Part shown: in pieces, positions 27,790 to 36,017 of the stretch
Layout of the letters: each line of letters opens with the position of its first letter
Numbering within the stretch: the stretch's first letter is position 1
Assembly (NCBI RefSeq): GCF_018100985.1
Contig: NZ_JAGJEI010000001.1
Location: forward strand, 372,001 to 436,000
Source of the DNA: Pseudoalteromonas sp. MMG007
Lineage (GTDB): Bacteria; Pseudomonadota; Gammaproteobacteria; Enterobacterales; Alteromonadaceae
Direction: 5' to 3'
Length of the DNA stretch: 64,000 bases
Notes under the pieces: generated by a model
The model's input: only the letters and a program-made list of their open reading frames with translations
Databases searched by the model: none
Told to the model about the DNA's origin: nothing
Translations under genes and position numbers: made by a program

Positions 27790-28293
27790 CTGGCGGCAAC
27801 CAAGGGGCGGCTATAGATTTTCAAACTTAACTCTGCTGCAAGTAATTCATCCTTGAAGCTGGGTTACTGTCGGCATCCATGCCTTCACTTCCTCATACTG
27901 CGAAGCTGCGCTTCGGTTATTCGTCACCTCTCAGCGCACCCGAGCATCACGCTTAATCCTTCAAACCACAATTGATGTGAACGTAAACGCCATGAAAGCA
28001 CATCCATGTGCAAGCATGGCTTTCATTTCATCCATGAAATGCATTACTTATCAATTGCTTATTTTCAGGGCGTGATGACGGGGAGGGGTGTTAAACGTGA
28101 TATTGGTGCTTGGTCTTGGCAAGATGCAAAATCTCACCTCTGCATTTTCCAACGCTTCCTAAGCACTTATGCAGTGTTTTGGTCGCGTGACTGTTACAAG
28201 TGTGGTATTAGATAAGCTGGAGGCGGAGTTTGAAACGTTTCTAATATGTTCCTCTACTTTTTATGTGGGTAATTTATAGATAAAGGATTTTTA
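27790..28293. other. Mosaic non-coding stretch before the two-gene module
   Basis: No supported gene is seen here. The sequence is visibly richer in GC than the two genes that follow. It carries small hairpins (GAAGC-TGC-GCTTC near 27903; ATTTCAT-CC-ATGAAAT near 28025). A 69-codon frame at 28006 has no ribosome-binding site and no recognisable content. I read the region as the remains of inserted DNA at the left edge of an acquired segment. I could not find a matching repeat on the far side. Confidence 0.5.
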
Positions 28294-29199
28294 ATGAAAA
28301 ATAAAAAGGAAAATAAATATCTTCTAGGTATAAGTAAATATTTTCCGCTATTGCTAATTATAACTTGCATATTAATAGTGTGTTCAATTTTGTGGTTATT
28401 TACTACTGCATACACAGGTACATTTGATTCAGTAATTCCACAGCAGGATTTTACGCCAAATGAGAGCCAGATTAGAGGTAGTCTTGGTGCTCTCGGTGAT
28501 TATTTTGGTGGGATATTGAACCCAATCTTCTCTTTTGTAACAATTTTACTTTTGTTGGTCTCTCTTTTTTACCAACGAAAAGAGCTAAGATTAACACGTG
28601 AAGAATTAGCTAAATCTTCTGCAGCTCTTAGTAAAACAGAAAGTCATGCTGCTGAGCAATCTAAAATAGCAAAGAAACAGCTAGAGCACCTTTTAACACA
28701 AGAGAATAATAAGGTTGTTTGTGATTTAGTCGAACGGCAGAACAGCAAGTTAATTGAGTTACTTCATAAACAGCCGTTATCTGTTCGAGATTCCCGTACG
28801 TTTTCCCTATTAGTATCCATTGAAGTATTTTACTTCATGAACAGACCCCTCCCTCATGAAATAAAACTAAGAGCACACTCAGTAGAAACCTGCGCTTTAC
28901 ATTATGCAGAAATAATGAAAATTTTAATGGCTGAATGTAGTGTTAAATCTTTAAAAACGACCTATTTACATGAATTTATTATGCTTACATTCGATCTCAT
29001 GAATATAAATGGTTGTTTTCTTGGTGGCGGTAGATATAAACGGTTAGTTGCTTCATTATCTGAAATTTATACGTTGTCAAAAGATGATACTTTAAATGAT
29101 TTAATTAAAATGATAATCCGTGAAAACCAAGATGACAAATTAGAATGTTACGCAAACTTAGCTAAAGAAAGCAGTTCTAAATTTAGGAATAAAGGATAA
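28294..29199 (+). CDS. Membrane protein with GDYFGGILNP motif, PutAbiC-like
   Basis: This 301-residue protein has two transmembrane helices (about 17-40 and 76-94) with a short outer loop. GDYFGGILNPIFSF (68-81) opens the second helix. A charged coiled coil (about 95-140) follows, then a helical cytoplasmic domain. The order of two helices, GDxxGGxLNP motif, coiled coil and cytoplasmic domain is shared by putative phage abortive-infection proteins (PutAbiC) and relatives. A defence role is inferred by resemblance only. AAAGGA precedes the ATG. It is AT-rich compared with the core genes and is followed after three bases by a second unknown gene, so the two form an operon. Confidence 0.6.
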   Translation: MKNKKENKYLLGISKYFPLLLIITCILIVCSILWLFTTAYTGTFDSVIPQQDFTPNESQIRGSLGALGDYFGGILNPIFSFVTILLLLVSLFYQRKELRLTREELAKSSAALSKTESHAAEQSKIAKKQLEHLLTQENNKVVCDLVERQNSKLIELLHKQPLSVRDSRTFSLLVSIEVFYFMNRPLPHEIKLRAHSVETCALHYAEIMKILMAECSVKSLKTTYLHEFIMLTFDLMNINGCFLGGGRYKRLVASLSEIYTLSKDDTLNDLIKMIIRENQDDKLECYANLAKESSSKFRNKG

Positions 29200-29202
29200 A
29201 AA

Positions 29203-30099
29203 ATGGAAGTTGTAATTTACTCAGAAGACAATACGCCTGAAGTTGAGCCGAGTGAAAACTATTATCGAGCTACTCGACTAGAAGATTTACCTGAAATTCA
29301 ATTTCAAAAAGTTAGGCATCATATTTTTTGTCCTGGTTGCTTTTCTCAAGCCGCTTTTGTGTCAAGAGGTAAAGACGGGAGAGCTCCACATTTTAAAAGT
29401 GTTCATAGGCAGGTAAATGGTAAAGATTGTGATCGAAAGAGTGCCGATACAATTCATATTGATCCAAATACATATAAATCAGTTAATGAATTAAAAAATG
29501 ATGATAACATTTTTGTTGTTGATTTCAATTTTGGAGCATCTGAACAAGTTGTAAAACCAGCTAAATCTAGTAAAGATGTTGAAAAGCTTTATAGAAAAAA
29601 GCCTGGTACATATCGTAAATTTGGCGAAGCTAATCAAATAGGTAAAAGTGAATGGTCAAGAAGGCTAAGTACGATACTTAGAACTCTATGTGAAAGTGAT
29701 GATTTCGTTAAGAGTAATGACAAAATAAAAGTTATGGGATACGTTAAACCTATAAATAAAGCATTCTATCATGCAAAAAGAGTCGTTAAATATCTCAAGC
29801 CAAAATCTATCCCAGCTTTTTTTTACGGCATGATCGTATCAACTAAAGTAATACATGACGGTGCTATATGGTTAAACATTGGAGATAACAAAAATGAGCT
29901 ATCCATCATGATACCTAAAACAGTTTTGGAAAGTTTGAAATCTCGCCACCCTCAGCTTGAAGAGAATGAAAATACTTATCCACTATTACATGGAGCAAGC
30001 TTCTTAGTGTATGGTTATTACAACAGCTCTAAAAATAACAAACCGTATATAGGTTTATATGAAAAAGCGAGTGAATTTATTGCTTTTAAATTTGAATAG
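29203..30099 (+). CDS. Unknown protein with a CoiA-like Cys/His zinc motif
   Basis: This 298-residue soluble protein has an N-terminal putative zinc site: Cys43-x2-Cys46, His63, His68 and Cys76 (CPGC, APHFKSVH, KDC). That arrangement resembles the N-terminal domain of competence protein CoiA-like and related nuclease-associated proteins. The C-terminal 110 residues (AIWLNIGDNKNELSIMIP, HGASFLVYGYY, KPYIGLYEKASEFIAF) look beta-rich and OB-fold-like. No nuclease motif is certain. It starts three bases after the membrane protein and shares its AT-rich character. A nucleic-acid-binding effector or sensor in a two-gene system is my inference. Confidence 0.55.
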   Translation: MEVVIYSEDNTPEVEPSENYYRATRLEDLPEIQFQKVRHHIFCPGCFSQAAFVSRGKDGRAPHFKSVHRQVNGKDCDRKSADTIHIDPNTYKSVNELKNDDNIFVVDFNFGASEQVVKPAKSSKDVEKLYRKKPGTYRKFGEANQIGKSEWSRRLSTILRTLCESDDFVKSNDKIKVMGYVKPINKAFYHAKRVVKYLKPKSIPAFFYGMIVSTKVIHDGAIWLNIGDNKNELSIMIPKTVLESLKSRHPQLEENENTYPLLHGASFLVYGYYNSSKNNKPYIGLYEKASEFIAFKFE

Positions 30100-30240
30100 A
30101 TAAACTAACAATACAAGAAATATACAATAAATGTGAATCAAAAGGGTCACCCATTAGAAAGTTCCGATCAAGTTGGAAGCTATATTTTCTTGATCTTTTT
30201 TATTCAAAAACCAAGTGTTTTTATTATTTAAACTCAATGT

Positions 30241-30360
30241 AAATATGACTACGCACTGTACCTTATACAGCGAGTAATGACGTCGATTGGTGTGAATATT
30301 CACCGTGGCTTGAATAAAGAGCGCCATATGAATTTAGGCAGTTTAATTAAGCATTATTGA
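30241..30360 (+). pseudogene. C-terminal fragment of an unidentified gene
   Basis: An open stretch ends at the TGA at 30360 with the coding-looking residues YDYALYLIQRVMTSIGVNIH and then RGLNKERHMNLGSLIKHY. An in-frame stop at 30229 closes it upstream, and no start or ribosome-binding site fits. I do not recognise the family. It is probably the tail of a decayed gene left by an insertion or deletion. The rest of 30100-30804 holds only a short CCCCTC/GAGGGG inverted repeat (about 30474-30515) and a terminator. Confidence 0.35.
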
Positions 30361-30753
30361 TGATTAATTAAGGTCATTGGCTTACCTCTCACTCATCGTT
30401 TAGTGCCAATATCAGCCAAGCTACAAATATCTTGAAGTTATACTTTTAAGCCCTATAATTACCCGTAACAACACCCCTCCCGCTACCCGTAAGCTCAGCG
30501 CCCTGCGAGGGGTTAATTATTTCTATAGTATGGTAAAAGGATTTAGCCTTCATGCAGATCCCCAAAGCCCCATAACATTTGTGCAGCAAGTCGACTTTCT
30601 AGTGGAACCAAAGGCAGTAAATTTTGACTACATACCAATTACCTAGCTTTTTAGTTAATTGCTTATAGAGTCAATTACTCTGTCTAGACCACGACGAATA
30701 AAGCTTAAGAATGCGTTTACCATGTGATTAACAGTGGGAGAGTGCATGAGAAA

Positions 30754-30776
30754 AAAGGGCAATGTTATTGCCCTTT
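30754..30776 (-). terminator. Terminator of the C15-like peptidase gene
   Basis: AAAGGGCAAT (30754-30763) pairs with ATTGCCCTTT (30767-30776). On the minus strand the stem is followed by a T run, 29 bp after the stop of the gene ending at 30805. Confidence 0.88.
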
Positions 30777-30804
30777 ATTACATGCTTAAACTAGTAGCTC
30801 TGAA

Positions 30805-31953
30805 CTATAGCGCGACTAAGCTTTGCGCTAGCATTGCTTTTATTTGTTTTACTATTTTAGCTTCTGTTTCAGGTTCGAATTGTTGTATACGTGGGGTATG
30901 AATATGCCCTGTAGGTATACTTGAATTAAGCGCATCGCGCAGGCGAATACTTCGGTACGATATTTCGTTAGATAAGTAGCCACCGCCGCCGCCATTAACC
31001 GCAATACTATTTTTAAGATCGCCGTACGAAGGCGCTTTATAGGTTTTTTCAAGTGTGGTGACTTCGTGATTATCGATAACTTTATAAGGGCCTTTGGCGT
31101 TTTGCATGTAAGTTACAGGCAAGCTAAATTTTACAAACTCGTTGCCCGGTAGCGGTCGGCCATTAAGTTTTGGTATTACTGGGTTTGTTTGCGTGCCGCC
31201 ATACACAATATTGGCATTATCGGGGGCGGTTACACTGCGGCGTTTACCTGGGAAATGCTCTAAGTCAAATTCTGTTCTGCCCATACTTACGGTGACTACC
31301 ATGTCTACATTATTAAGTGCGTAGTAGGGGGCAAGTAGCGACTCTATTATACCTTGATCAAAGTCTTCGTAGCGCACAGGCACCATAACGGTGTTAATTT
31401 CGGCGCTCACGCCGTTGTAATTAATAACTTGGCCGTCGAGTAATAACGCTGCAACACCTGAGGGGTTACTTTGGTTTATGTTTTTATCGAGTAAAAAAGG
31501 GTCAAAGCCCGTTAGTAATATTTTTTTAGTGCTGCCTGATGAAAAAGCAAGGTCGGTACGTCCTCTGCTGCCGTTCTCAAGTAGGGTTAGTAAAGTATTT
31601 AGTTGAGCCTGCGTAATTGAAAACTTAGGCGATGTTGTGCGTATTACTTTGCTTGAAAGCAGGCGCGCCCAGTAAAGCTCTCGGTCGTCGTAGTTATTGG
31701 TTTTTATTATGCGTTGCTTGGCGCTTTCCCAAAGTTCAAAACTAAAGCTTTGTACTAATGTTTTTGCACTTTTAAAGTTGTTAAGCTCTTTAAATTGTTG
31801 CTCAAAACTAGATACTTGTGGGGTAAATGCTTTTAAAACATTTGGCATTGCCGATTGGGCTTTGTTGATACGCTGTTCTTCAACAGTTAAAGGATTACTT
31901 AAAGCAGCGAATGAAGAGGCTATTAAGCTGGTCGCTAATAATACTTTGATCAT
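30805..31953 (-). CDS. Secreted pyroglutamyl-peptidase I (C15)-like protein, catalytic Cys replaced by Ser
   Basis: This 382-residue protein has a signal peptide (MIKVLLATSLIASSFAALSN) and a 120-residue N-terminal extension of unknown fold. A C15-like domain follows from about residue 143: ILLTGFDPF (145-153), NPSG (163-166), the GRTEFDLEHF region (225-234) carrying the likely catalytic Glu, and GHIHTP (349-354) with the catalytic His. Where C15 enzymes have the catalytic Cys in Y-L/V-C-N, this one reads YLSNEISYR, with Ser328. Cytoplasmic enzymes are about 215 residues. It may be an inactive homologue or a serine variant. It is monocistronic. Confidence 0.75.
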   Translation of the reverse strand: MIKVLLATSLIASSFAALSNPLTVEEQRINKAQSAMPNVLKAFTPQVSSFEQQFKELNNFKSAKTLVQSFSFELWESAKQRIIKTNNYDDRELYWARLLSSKVIRTTSPKFSITQAQLNTLLTLLENGSRGRTDLAFSSGSTKKILLTGFDPFLLDKNINQSNPSGVAALLLDGQVINYNGVSAEINTVMVPVRYEDFDQGIIESLLAPYYALNNVDMVVTVSMGRTEFDLEHFPGKRRSVTAPDNANIVYGGTQTNPVIPKLNGRPLPGNEFVKFSLPVTYMQNAKGPYKVIDNHEVTTLEKTYKAPSYGDLKNSIAVNGGGGGYLSNEISYRSIRLRDALNSSIPTGHIHTPRIQQFEPETEAKIVKQIKAMLAQSLVAL

Positions 31954-32164
31954 AATGTTCCTAATATAAGGCTATTGTTTTATATGTAATTTACTATCCT
32001 ATGATTGCTAATCAAGAGCAATCTATTAACGTTGAATCGACTAAAATTTGCTTTTGCCGAGCATTGGTATTATTTAACTGGCCAATTAGCATTATCGGTT
32101 AATAAAAATCTTTGAGTTAAAAATTGATCTTTATGGGTTCTACTTTAAGTGCTCATAAAAGCAA
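31954..32164. other. Intergenic region with no feature seen
   Basis: This AT-rich spacer runs from the C15-like start to the terminator of the next minus-strand gene. It presumably holds the promoter of the C15-like gene. No ORF or clear repeat is visible. Confidence 0.4.
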
Positions 32165-32194
32165 AAAGCCGTTGCAGTAATGCAGCGGCTTTCG
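32164..32194 (-). terminator. Terminator of the 102-residue hypothetical gene
   Basis: AAAGCCGTTGCA pairs with TGCAGCGGCTTT (one mismatch) across GTAA, with a T run on the minus strand. It is a close relative of the gcvP terminator at 27066. Confidence 0.75.
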
Positions 32195-32259
32195 GTTATG
32201 GTTTTATGCGCTTCGGTAATACGAGGATAATGTTTTATAGCCCTTAAAAAGCCCTCTAA

Positions 32260-32568
32260 TTAATCGTCAGGCCCTTTTAAAGTAAACACTAAATGCTTAC
32301 GCATATCTTTTAAAATTACGCCTTTTTTAAGCATTGCACCGCTTAAACGCTTTTGCCATTTTAATAAATCAGGCTCTGCGGCTGCCAATGCTTGCTCGCT
32401 TTCAAACTGAAAACAAAGCAGTAGTGAACTTGGAAATAAGTGATATTCCACATCAAACCAACACTGCAACATACCAGGGATTTCTTCGCGCCCTTGTGCT
32501 TCTAGTTTATCGGCCACATTAAGCACTAGTGCTTGTTGTTTTACTTGCACTGCAGAGAGTTTTTTCAT
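32260..32568 (-). CDS. Hypothetical protein
   Basis: This 102-residue cytoplasmic protein starts MKKLSAVQVKQQALVLNVAD and ends HLVFTLKGPDD. It has a central amphipathic stretch (CWFDVEYHLFPSSLLLCFQF) and a helical second half. I recognise no family, and no signal peptide or membrane helix is present. Codon use looks like the core genes. It has its own terminator and lies beside dispersed repeats. The 268-bp gap after its start (32569-32836) holds fragments of those repeats and a hairpin (ACCGAAGGTTGG near 32648). Confidence 0.6.
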   Translation of the reverse strand: MKKLSAVQVKQQALVLNVADKLEAQGREEIPGMLQCWFDVEYHLFPSSLLLCFQFESEQALAAAEPDLLKWQKRLSGAMLKKGVILKDMRKHLVFTLKGPDD

Positions 32569-32624
32569 TATTAAAGTCCAAATTAGCGGCTAACACATAC
32601 AGCCAGAATAAAGGCATTATACGC

Positions 32625-32760
32625 AAGCTTGTAGGCGGGCAACAACCGAAGGTTGGTTTGAATGCAGCGAAACCCAACATAAAGCCTATGTAACAACCAC
32701 AGCTAAAGAAGAATACAGATGCTATGGGAGGTACGCGCTCAGCTTGCTGGCACTAGGGGC
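32625..32760. repeat. Degraded dispersed repeats
   Basis: The segment CTTGTAGGCGGGCAACAACC followed by GAAGGTTGGTTTGAATGCAG and CGAAACCCAAC resembles the common palindromic intergenic element built around GTTGGGTTTCGCTGC. A second piece near 32740 (CGCGCTCAGCTTGCTGG) resembles the repeats at 27113-27690. Confidence 0.5.
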
Positions 32761-32836
32761 TAAAAAGTTAAACCTAAACCGCTCACATAGTAAACACTCT
32801 CGCCCTATGCTTTAATATTAAAAACAAGGGGGCGTT

Positions 32837-34071
32837 ATGCGTAAAAATCGATTTTTATTTAATAAACACGTTGTGGCAATGGCTACGCTAGGGGCTTTAG
32901 CTGTGCCGTTGCCTGTACTAAGTAATGAGCCTGGGGTGTTAGTTGAGCAGGTTTGTGCCAGTTGCCATAGTTTAAACAACCTTGAGCGCAGTGCGGGTTA
33001 TAGCAAAGAGGATTGGCAAACACTAATAAGCTATATGGTTGATACCGGTGAAGGCACTGCTCTTAGTAAAGATATAAGCACGTATTTGGCAAAGCATTAC
33101 CCTGTTAACACTAAGCGCGAGTCAACGGTGGTAAAAGGCGATTTAAAACTTACTTTTAAATACTGGCAAGTACCAACGCTTGGGCAGCGCGCTCGCGATC
33201 CCGTGCAAGGTAAAACGGGATTATTTGGTGGGTTGGCCAGTGGGGCAACATTTTAGGTAAGTTAAATCCTAAAACAGGTGAAATGAAAGAGTACACGTTG
33301 CCAAGTGGTACGTACGCGCACAGTGTATCGCTTGACAAAAACCAAACCCCTTGGTTTTTAGGCAATAAAAATGGCACGGTTGGGTTTTTAGACTTAAAAA
33401 CCGAAAAATTTAAGGTGTATAAAATGCCTGATAAAAACGCCCAAGACCCGCATACTGGCGTGTTTGATAGCGCAGGCATATTTTGGTTTACCCTGCAGCA
33501 CAGCAACATGGTTGGCAAGCTAGACCCAAAAAGTGGCGATATTAAACTGGCTACTTTACCCACTAAAGGCTCGCGTCCTTATGGTATTAAGCTTGATTCA
33601 AAAGGTACGCCGTGGGTGTCGTGTAACGGCAGTAACTGTTTAATCAAAGTTGATAAAAACACCATGGCGCTTAGCGAAATAAAACTCCCAGGCGCTAAAA
33701 CACATACTAGGCGCCTTGCTATTACGCCTGATGATATGGTGTTTTATGTGAACTCTGGCATGGGTAAACTTGGCCGCTATAACCCCAAAAACGGTAAAAT
33801 AACGCAGTGGGATAACCCAAGCGGTAAAAACAGCCACCCGTATGCTATTGAATATGCCGATAACGCTATTTGGTTTAACGAGTCAGCCAAGCGCCCCGAA
33901 ACGTTAGTAAGGTTTGATTTAAAAGCTCAAACCATGCAAAGCTGGCAAGTTCCGAGTAAAGGTGGGGTTTATTCTGGCTTAATTAGGCATATGCGTATGG
34001 GGAATAATGGTTTAATTATTCATCAAACAGCGACTAATCAAATTGCCGAAGTTACGTGGGCTAGTAAATAG
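32837..34071 (+). pseudogene. Cytochrome c / Vgb-like (streptogramin lyase-type propeller) fusion, frameshifted
   Basis: Two frames form one gene. The first (32837-33256) encodes a signal peptide and a haem c motif CASCH, then YWQVPTLGQRARDPVQGK. It then slips out of frame. In the other frame the DNA just before its stop reads GIIWWVGQWGNILGKLNP, which continues into the propeller protein ending at 34071 (GTYAHSVSLDKNQTPWFLGN, NGTVGFLD). The intact family reads straight through this junction. One A missing from the run at 33212-33215 (AAAA instead of AAAAA) explains the shift. AAGGGGG precedes the ATG. It would be a periplasmic haem-linked lactonase or lyase-like enzyme. This could also be a sequencing error. 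Confidence 0.8.
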
Positions 34072-34309
34072 TTAATTAGAGTTGTGCTTTTAACCTGCAT
34101 TAAATAACTGCATGTTTTAAAACTGTTTTCGGCATAATAATTTTACTAATGGAAGTAGGAGTATTTTACAAACGTTAGCAATATTTACTTTAAAGAATTT
34201 AAGGTAGGTATAAAGTTTAATGTTAACTTATTGATTAGATTGGGTATTTTTAATGGCTTACGTTTTGCTTAGTAATAGGTGTATTTTTTAAATAAATAAA
34301 GGAGTTATT

Positions 34310-34804
34310 ATGAGTACCGTTATTACTGGGTTATTTGATAATGCATCACAAGCAACACTGGCTATTTATAGATTAGAAGCGTTAGGCGTTAGCGAAGCTG
34401 ACATAAGTGTTGTAGCTAACGACTCATACGCAAAGGAAGATTTTGCTGTTGACGAAGGAACAAAAGCTGCTGAGGGTGGCATTGTAGGTGCGGCTTCAGG
34501 TGGTATTATTGCAGCCATTGTTGGTGGTTTTACCGCCGTAGGTACAGTGGCAACAGGTGGTACTGGTTTATTAGTAGCAGGCCCATTAGTGGCCGCGTTT
34601 GCAGCGGGTGGTGCTGGTGCTGCTGTAGGTGGTACTTTAGGTGCTGCAATCGGTGCGTTTATTCCTGAGCACGAAATTAAATATTATGAAGATGCGATTG
34701 AAAAAGGCTCTATTTTAATAGGTGTTAAGTACGATAGCGATAACAAAAATGCTATTGAAGAGATACTTAACAACGCAGGCGCAAGTAACGTGTCTACTGC
34801 ATAA
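34310..34804 (+). CDS. General stress protein, YflT-like domain
   Basis: This 164-residue protein starts with a beta-alpha-beta unit (STVITGLFDNASQATLAIYR) like the YflT/17M stress domain. A glycine/alanine-rich hydrophobic middle (about 60-118) could form two membrane helices. A second half-domain (HEIKYYEDAIEKGSILIGVK) follows. The same architecture occurs in many small stress-induced proteins of unknown mechanism. A strong AAAGGAG precedes the ATG. It is monocistronic with a good terminator. The DUF4235 gene on the other side of a large inverted repeat may belong to the same stress response; that is inference. Confidence 0.75.
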   Translation: MSTVITGLFDNASQATLAIYRLEALGVSEADISVVANDSYAKEDFAVDEGTKAAEGGIVGAASGGIIAAIVGGFTAVGTVATGGTGLLVAGPLVAAFAAGGAGAAVGGTLGAAIGAFIPEHEIKYYEDAIEKGSILIGVKYDSDNKNAIEEILNNAGASNVSTA

Positions 34805-34820
34805 TCATTTATTGATTTAG

Positions 34821-34852
34821 AAAAAGGTGAAACTTAGTTTCACCTTTTTTTT
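34821..34852 (+). terminator. Terminator of the YflT-like gene
   Basis: A 13-bp stem (AAAAAGGTGAAAC at 34821-34833, GTTTCACCTTTTT at 34837-34849) with a TTA loop and a run of T. Confidence 0.92.
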
Positions 34853-34918
34853 GTGCTAATTTTTATGTACTAAGCAATTAAGCTTAAACATACATAGTGC
34901 AATCTCTTGTATAGCTAG

Positions 34919-34966
34919 CAGCAAATCCCCCTTATAAATATAAGTATTTATAAGGGGGATTTGCTG
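34919..34966. repeat. Perfect 22-bp inverted repeat with 4-base loop
   Basis: The arm beginning CAGCAAATCCCCCTTATAAA (34919-34940) pairs without mismatch with 34945-34966 across TAAG. There is no T run. It lies between the convergent YflT-like and DUF4235 genes, 22 bp beyond the DUF4235 stop, so it may protect or end that transcript. Confidence 0.8.
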
Positions 34967-34987
34967 TATTAGAGTGACTTACTTCGG

Positions 34988-35233
34988 TTACTTAGATTTT
35001 CGCTTATCTAGTACATAACGCACAGCCATTCTTGCAGCGCCAGCGCCAATCCCCGAAACCACTGCCCATGTAACAGCTTCTTTAAGATCGGTTTTTTCGC
35101 TTGGCTTGTCTTTAGGTGCAGGCTCATTGGTAACCTTTTCCCACGACTTTTGTAAAGTTTTCCTTGTTAACATACCTGCAGAAGCAGCTGCGAGACCTAT
35201 ACCTATCGTCGTAATTAGTTGTTTATTACTCAT
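34988..35233 (-). CDS. DUF4235 domain-containing protein
   Basis: This 81-residue protein has a hydrophobic N-terminal helix (TTIGIGLAAASAGMLTRKTL), a charged proline/lysine linker (about 33-48) and a second hydrophobic segment (AVTWAVVSGIGAGAARMAVR). The two-segment pattern with a WxxV-SGxxxGxARMxxR end fits DUF4235. The family is membrane-associated with no known function. GAGGA precedes the ATG. It probably responds to stress, judging from the neighbouring YflT-like gene; this is inference. Confidence 0.65.
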   Translation of the reverse strand: MSNKQLITTIGIGLAAASAGMLTRKTLQKSWEKVTNEPAPKDKPSEKTDLKEAVTWAVVSGIGAGAARMAVRYVLDKRKSK

Positions 35234-35388
35234 ATTGTCCTCGTTTTATTTAATAGCGGCAGAGTTATTAGTTGTTAACTCTTAAAGTAAGAACATTAAA
35301 AACAGCAATTTACGTACCGATAGACGTTTGAGGATAAAAAGCACTGCTATTAACTAAGAGGTTATTTTACTGATGCTTAGCAATATTA

Positions 35389-35772
35389 TTAAGTTTGCGG
35401 GTCAGTACCTAGTAAGGCGTTTATGTAGGCGAGTTCTTCACTAAAAACTCCGTTAAAAAATGCGCATTGTTCAATGATTACAGCGTCGTTTGGTTGGGCT
35501 TTGTATTCTTGCTGGCACCTTATAAGTTCGGTCGTTAACCATTGGCAGGTATTGGTCGCTGAGTTTATTGCTTTTTTTAAAAATGATGGCCATTTTATTT
35601 TTTGTAAATTAAAGCGGTAAAGCACCACTGCAATATCCCCATAAGCTTGTTGCTCAAGAGAAGGGCTGTTTTCACTGTTTATTGAGAGGCTGCCTAAAAA
35701 CCTTGTACTGACTAGCGCTTGCTGAAGAGCAGTTTGTTGTGGTTGACTTAAAAAGGTATTTTCGTGATCCAT
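35389..35772 (-). CDS. Hypothetical protein
   Basis: This 127-residue soluble protein starts MDHENTFLSQPQQTALQQAL and contains a helical middle (FLKKAINSATNTCQWLTTEL). It has no signal peptide, membrane helix or motif that I recognise. AGG lies just before the ATG, a weak ribosome-binding site. It stands alone between DUF4235 (same strand) and a divergent acpH-like gene. Confidence 0.55.
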   Translation of the reverse strand: MDHENTFLSQPQQTALQQALVSTRFLGSLSINSENSPSLEQQAYGDIAVVLYRFNLQKIKWPSFLKKAINSATNTCQWLTTELIRCQQEYKAQPNDAVIIEQCAFFNGVFSEELAYINALLGTDPQT

Positions 35773-36017
35773 GGGAGGCCTATGTCAGCTGTTTGCAGGG
35801 CAATATAAAAAGTAAAATACTTTACTATTTATGCGCACCAAAATTCAGAAACAGTGATAACAAAATAAGACTGACCCTTTACTGAATTAATAAAACATAA
35901 TTGTAATTGCTGAGGCGCTTTAAAGTGCGTGATTTTATTGCTTTGAGCGAGCTCATCTGAATTTTATGCAAATTTAGGTTACCATTAATAAACGTTAATA
36001 ACTAAATCAGGGAACAT

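Noticed and set aside
28006..28215. A 69-codon plus-strand frame in the mosaic region
   Set aside because: It has no ribosome-binding site and no recognisable protein features, and it lies in repeat-rich, hairpin-forming DNA.
27572..30804. tRNA or direct repeats marking an integration site for the two-gene module
   Set aside because: I saw no tRNA and no matching direct repeats on the two sides, so the edges cannot be defined from this window.
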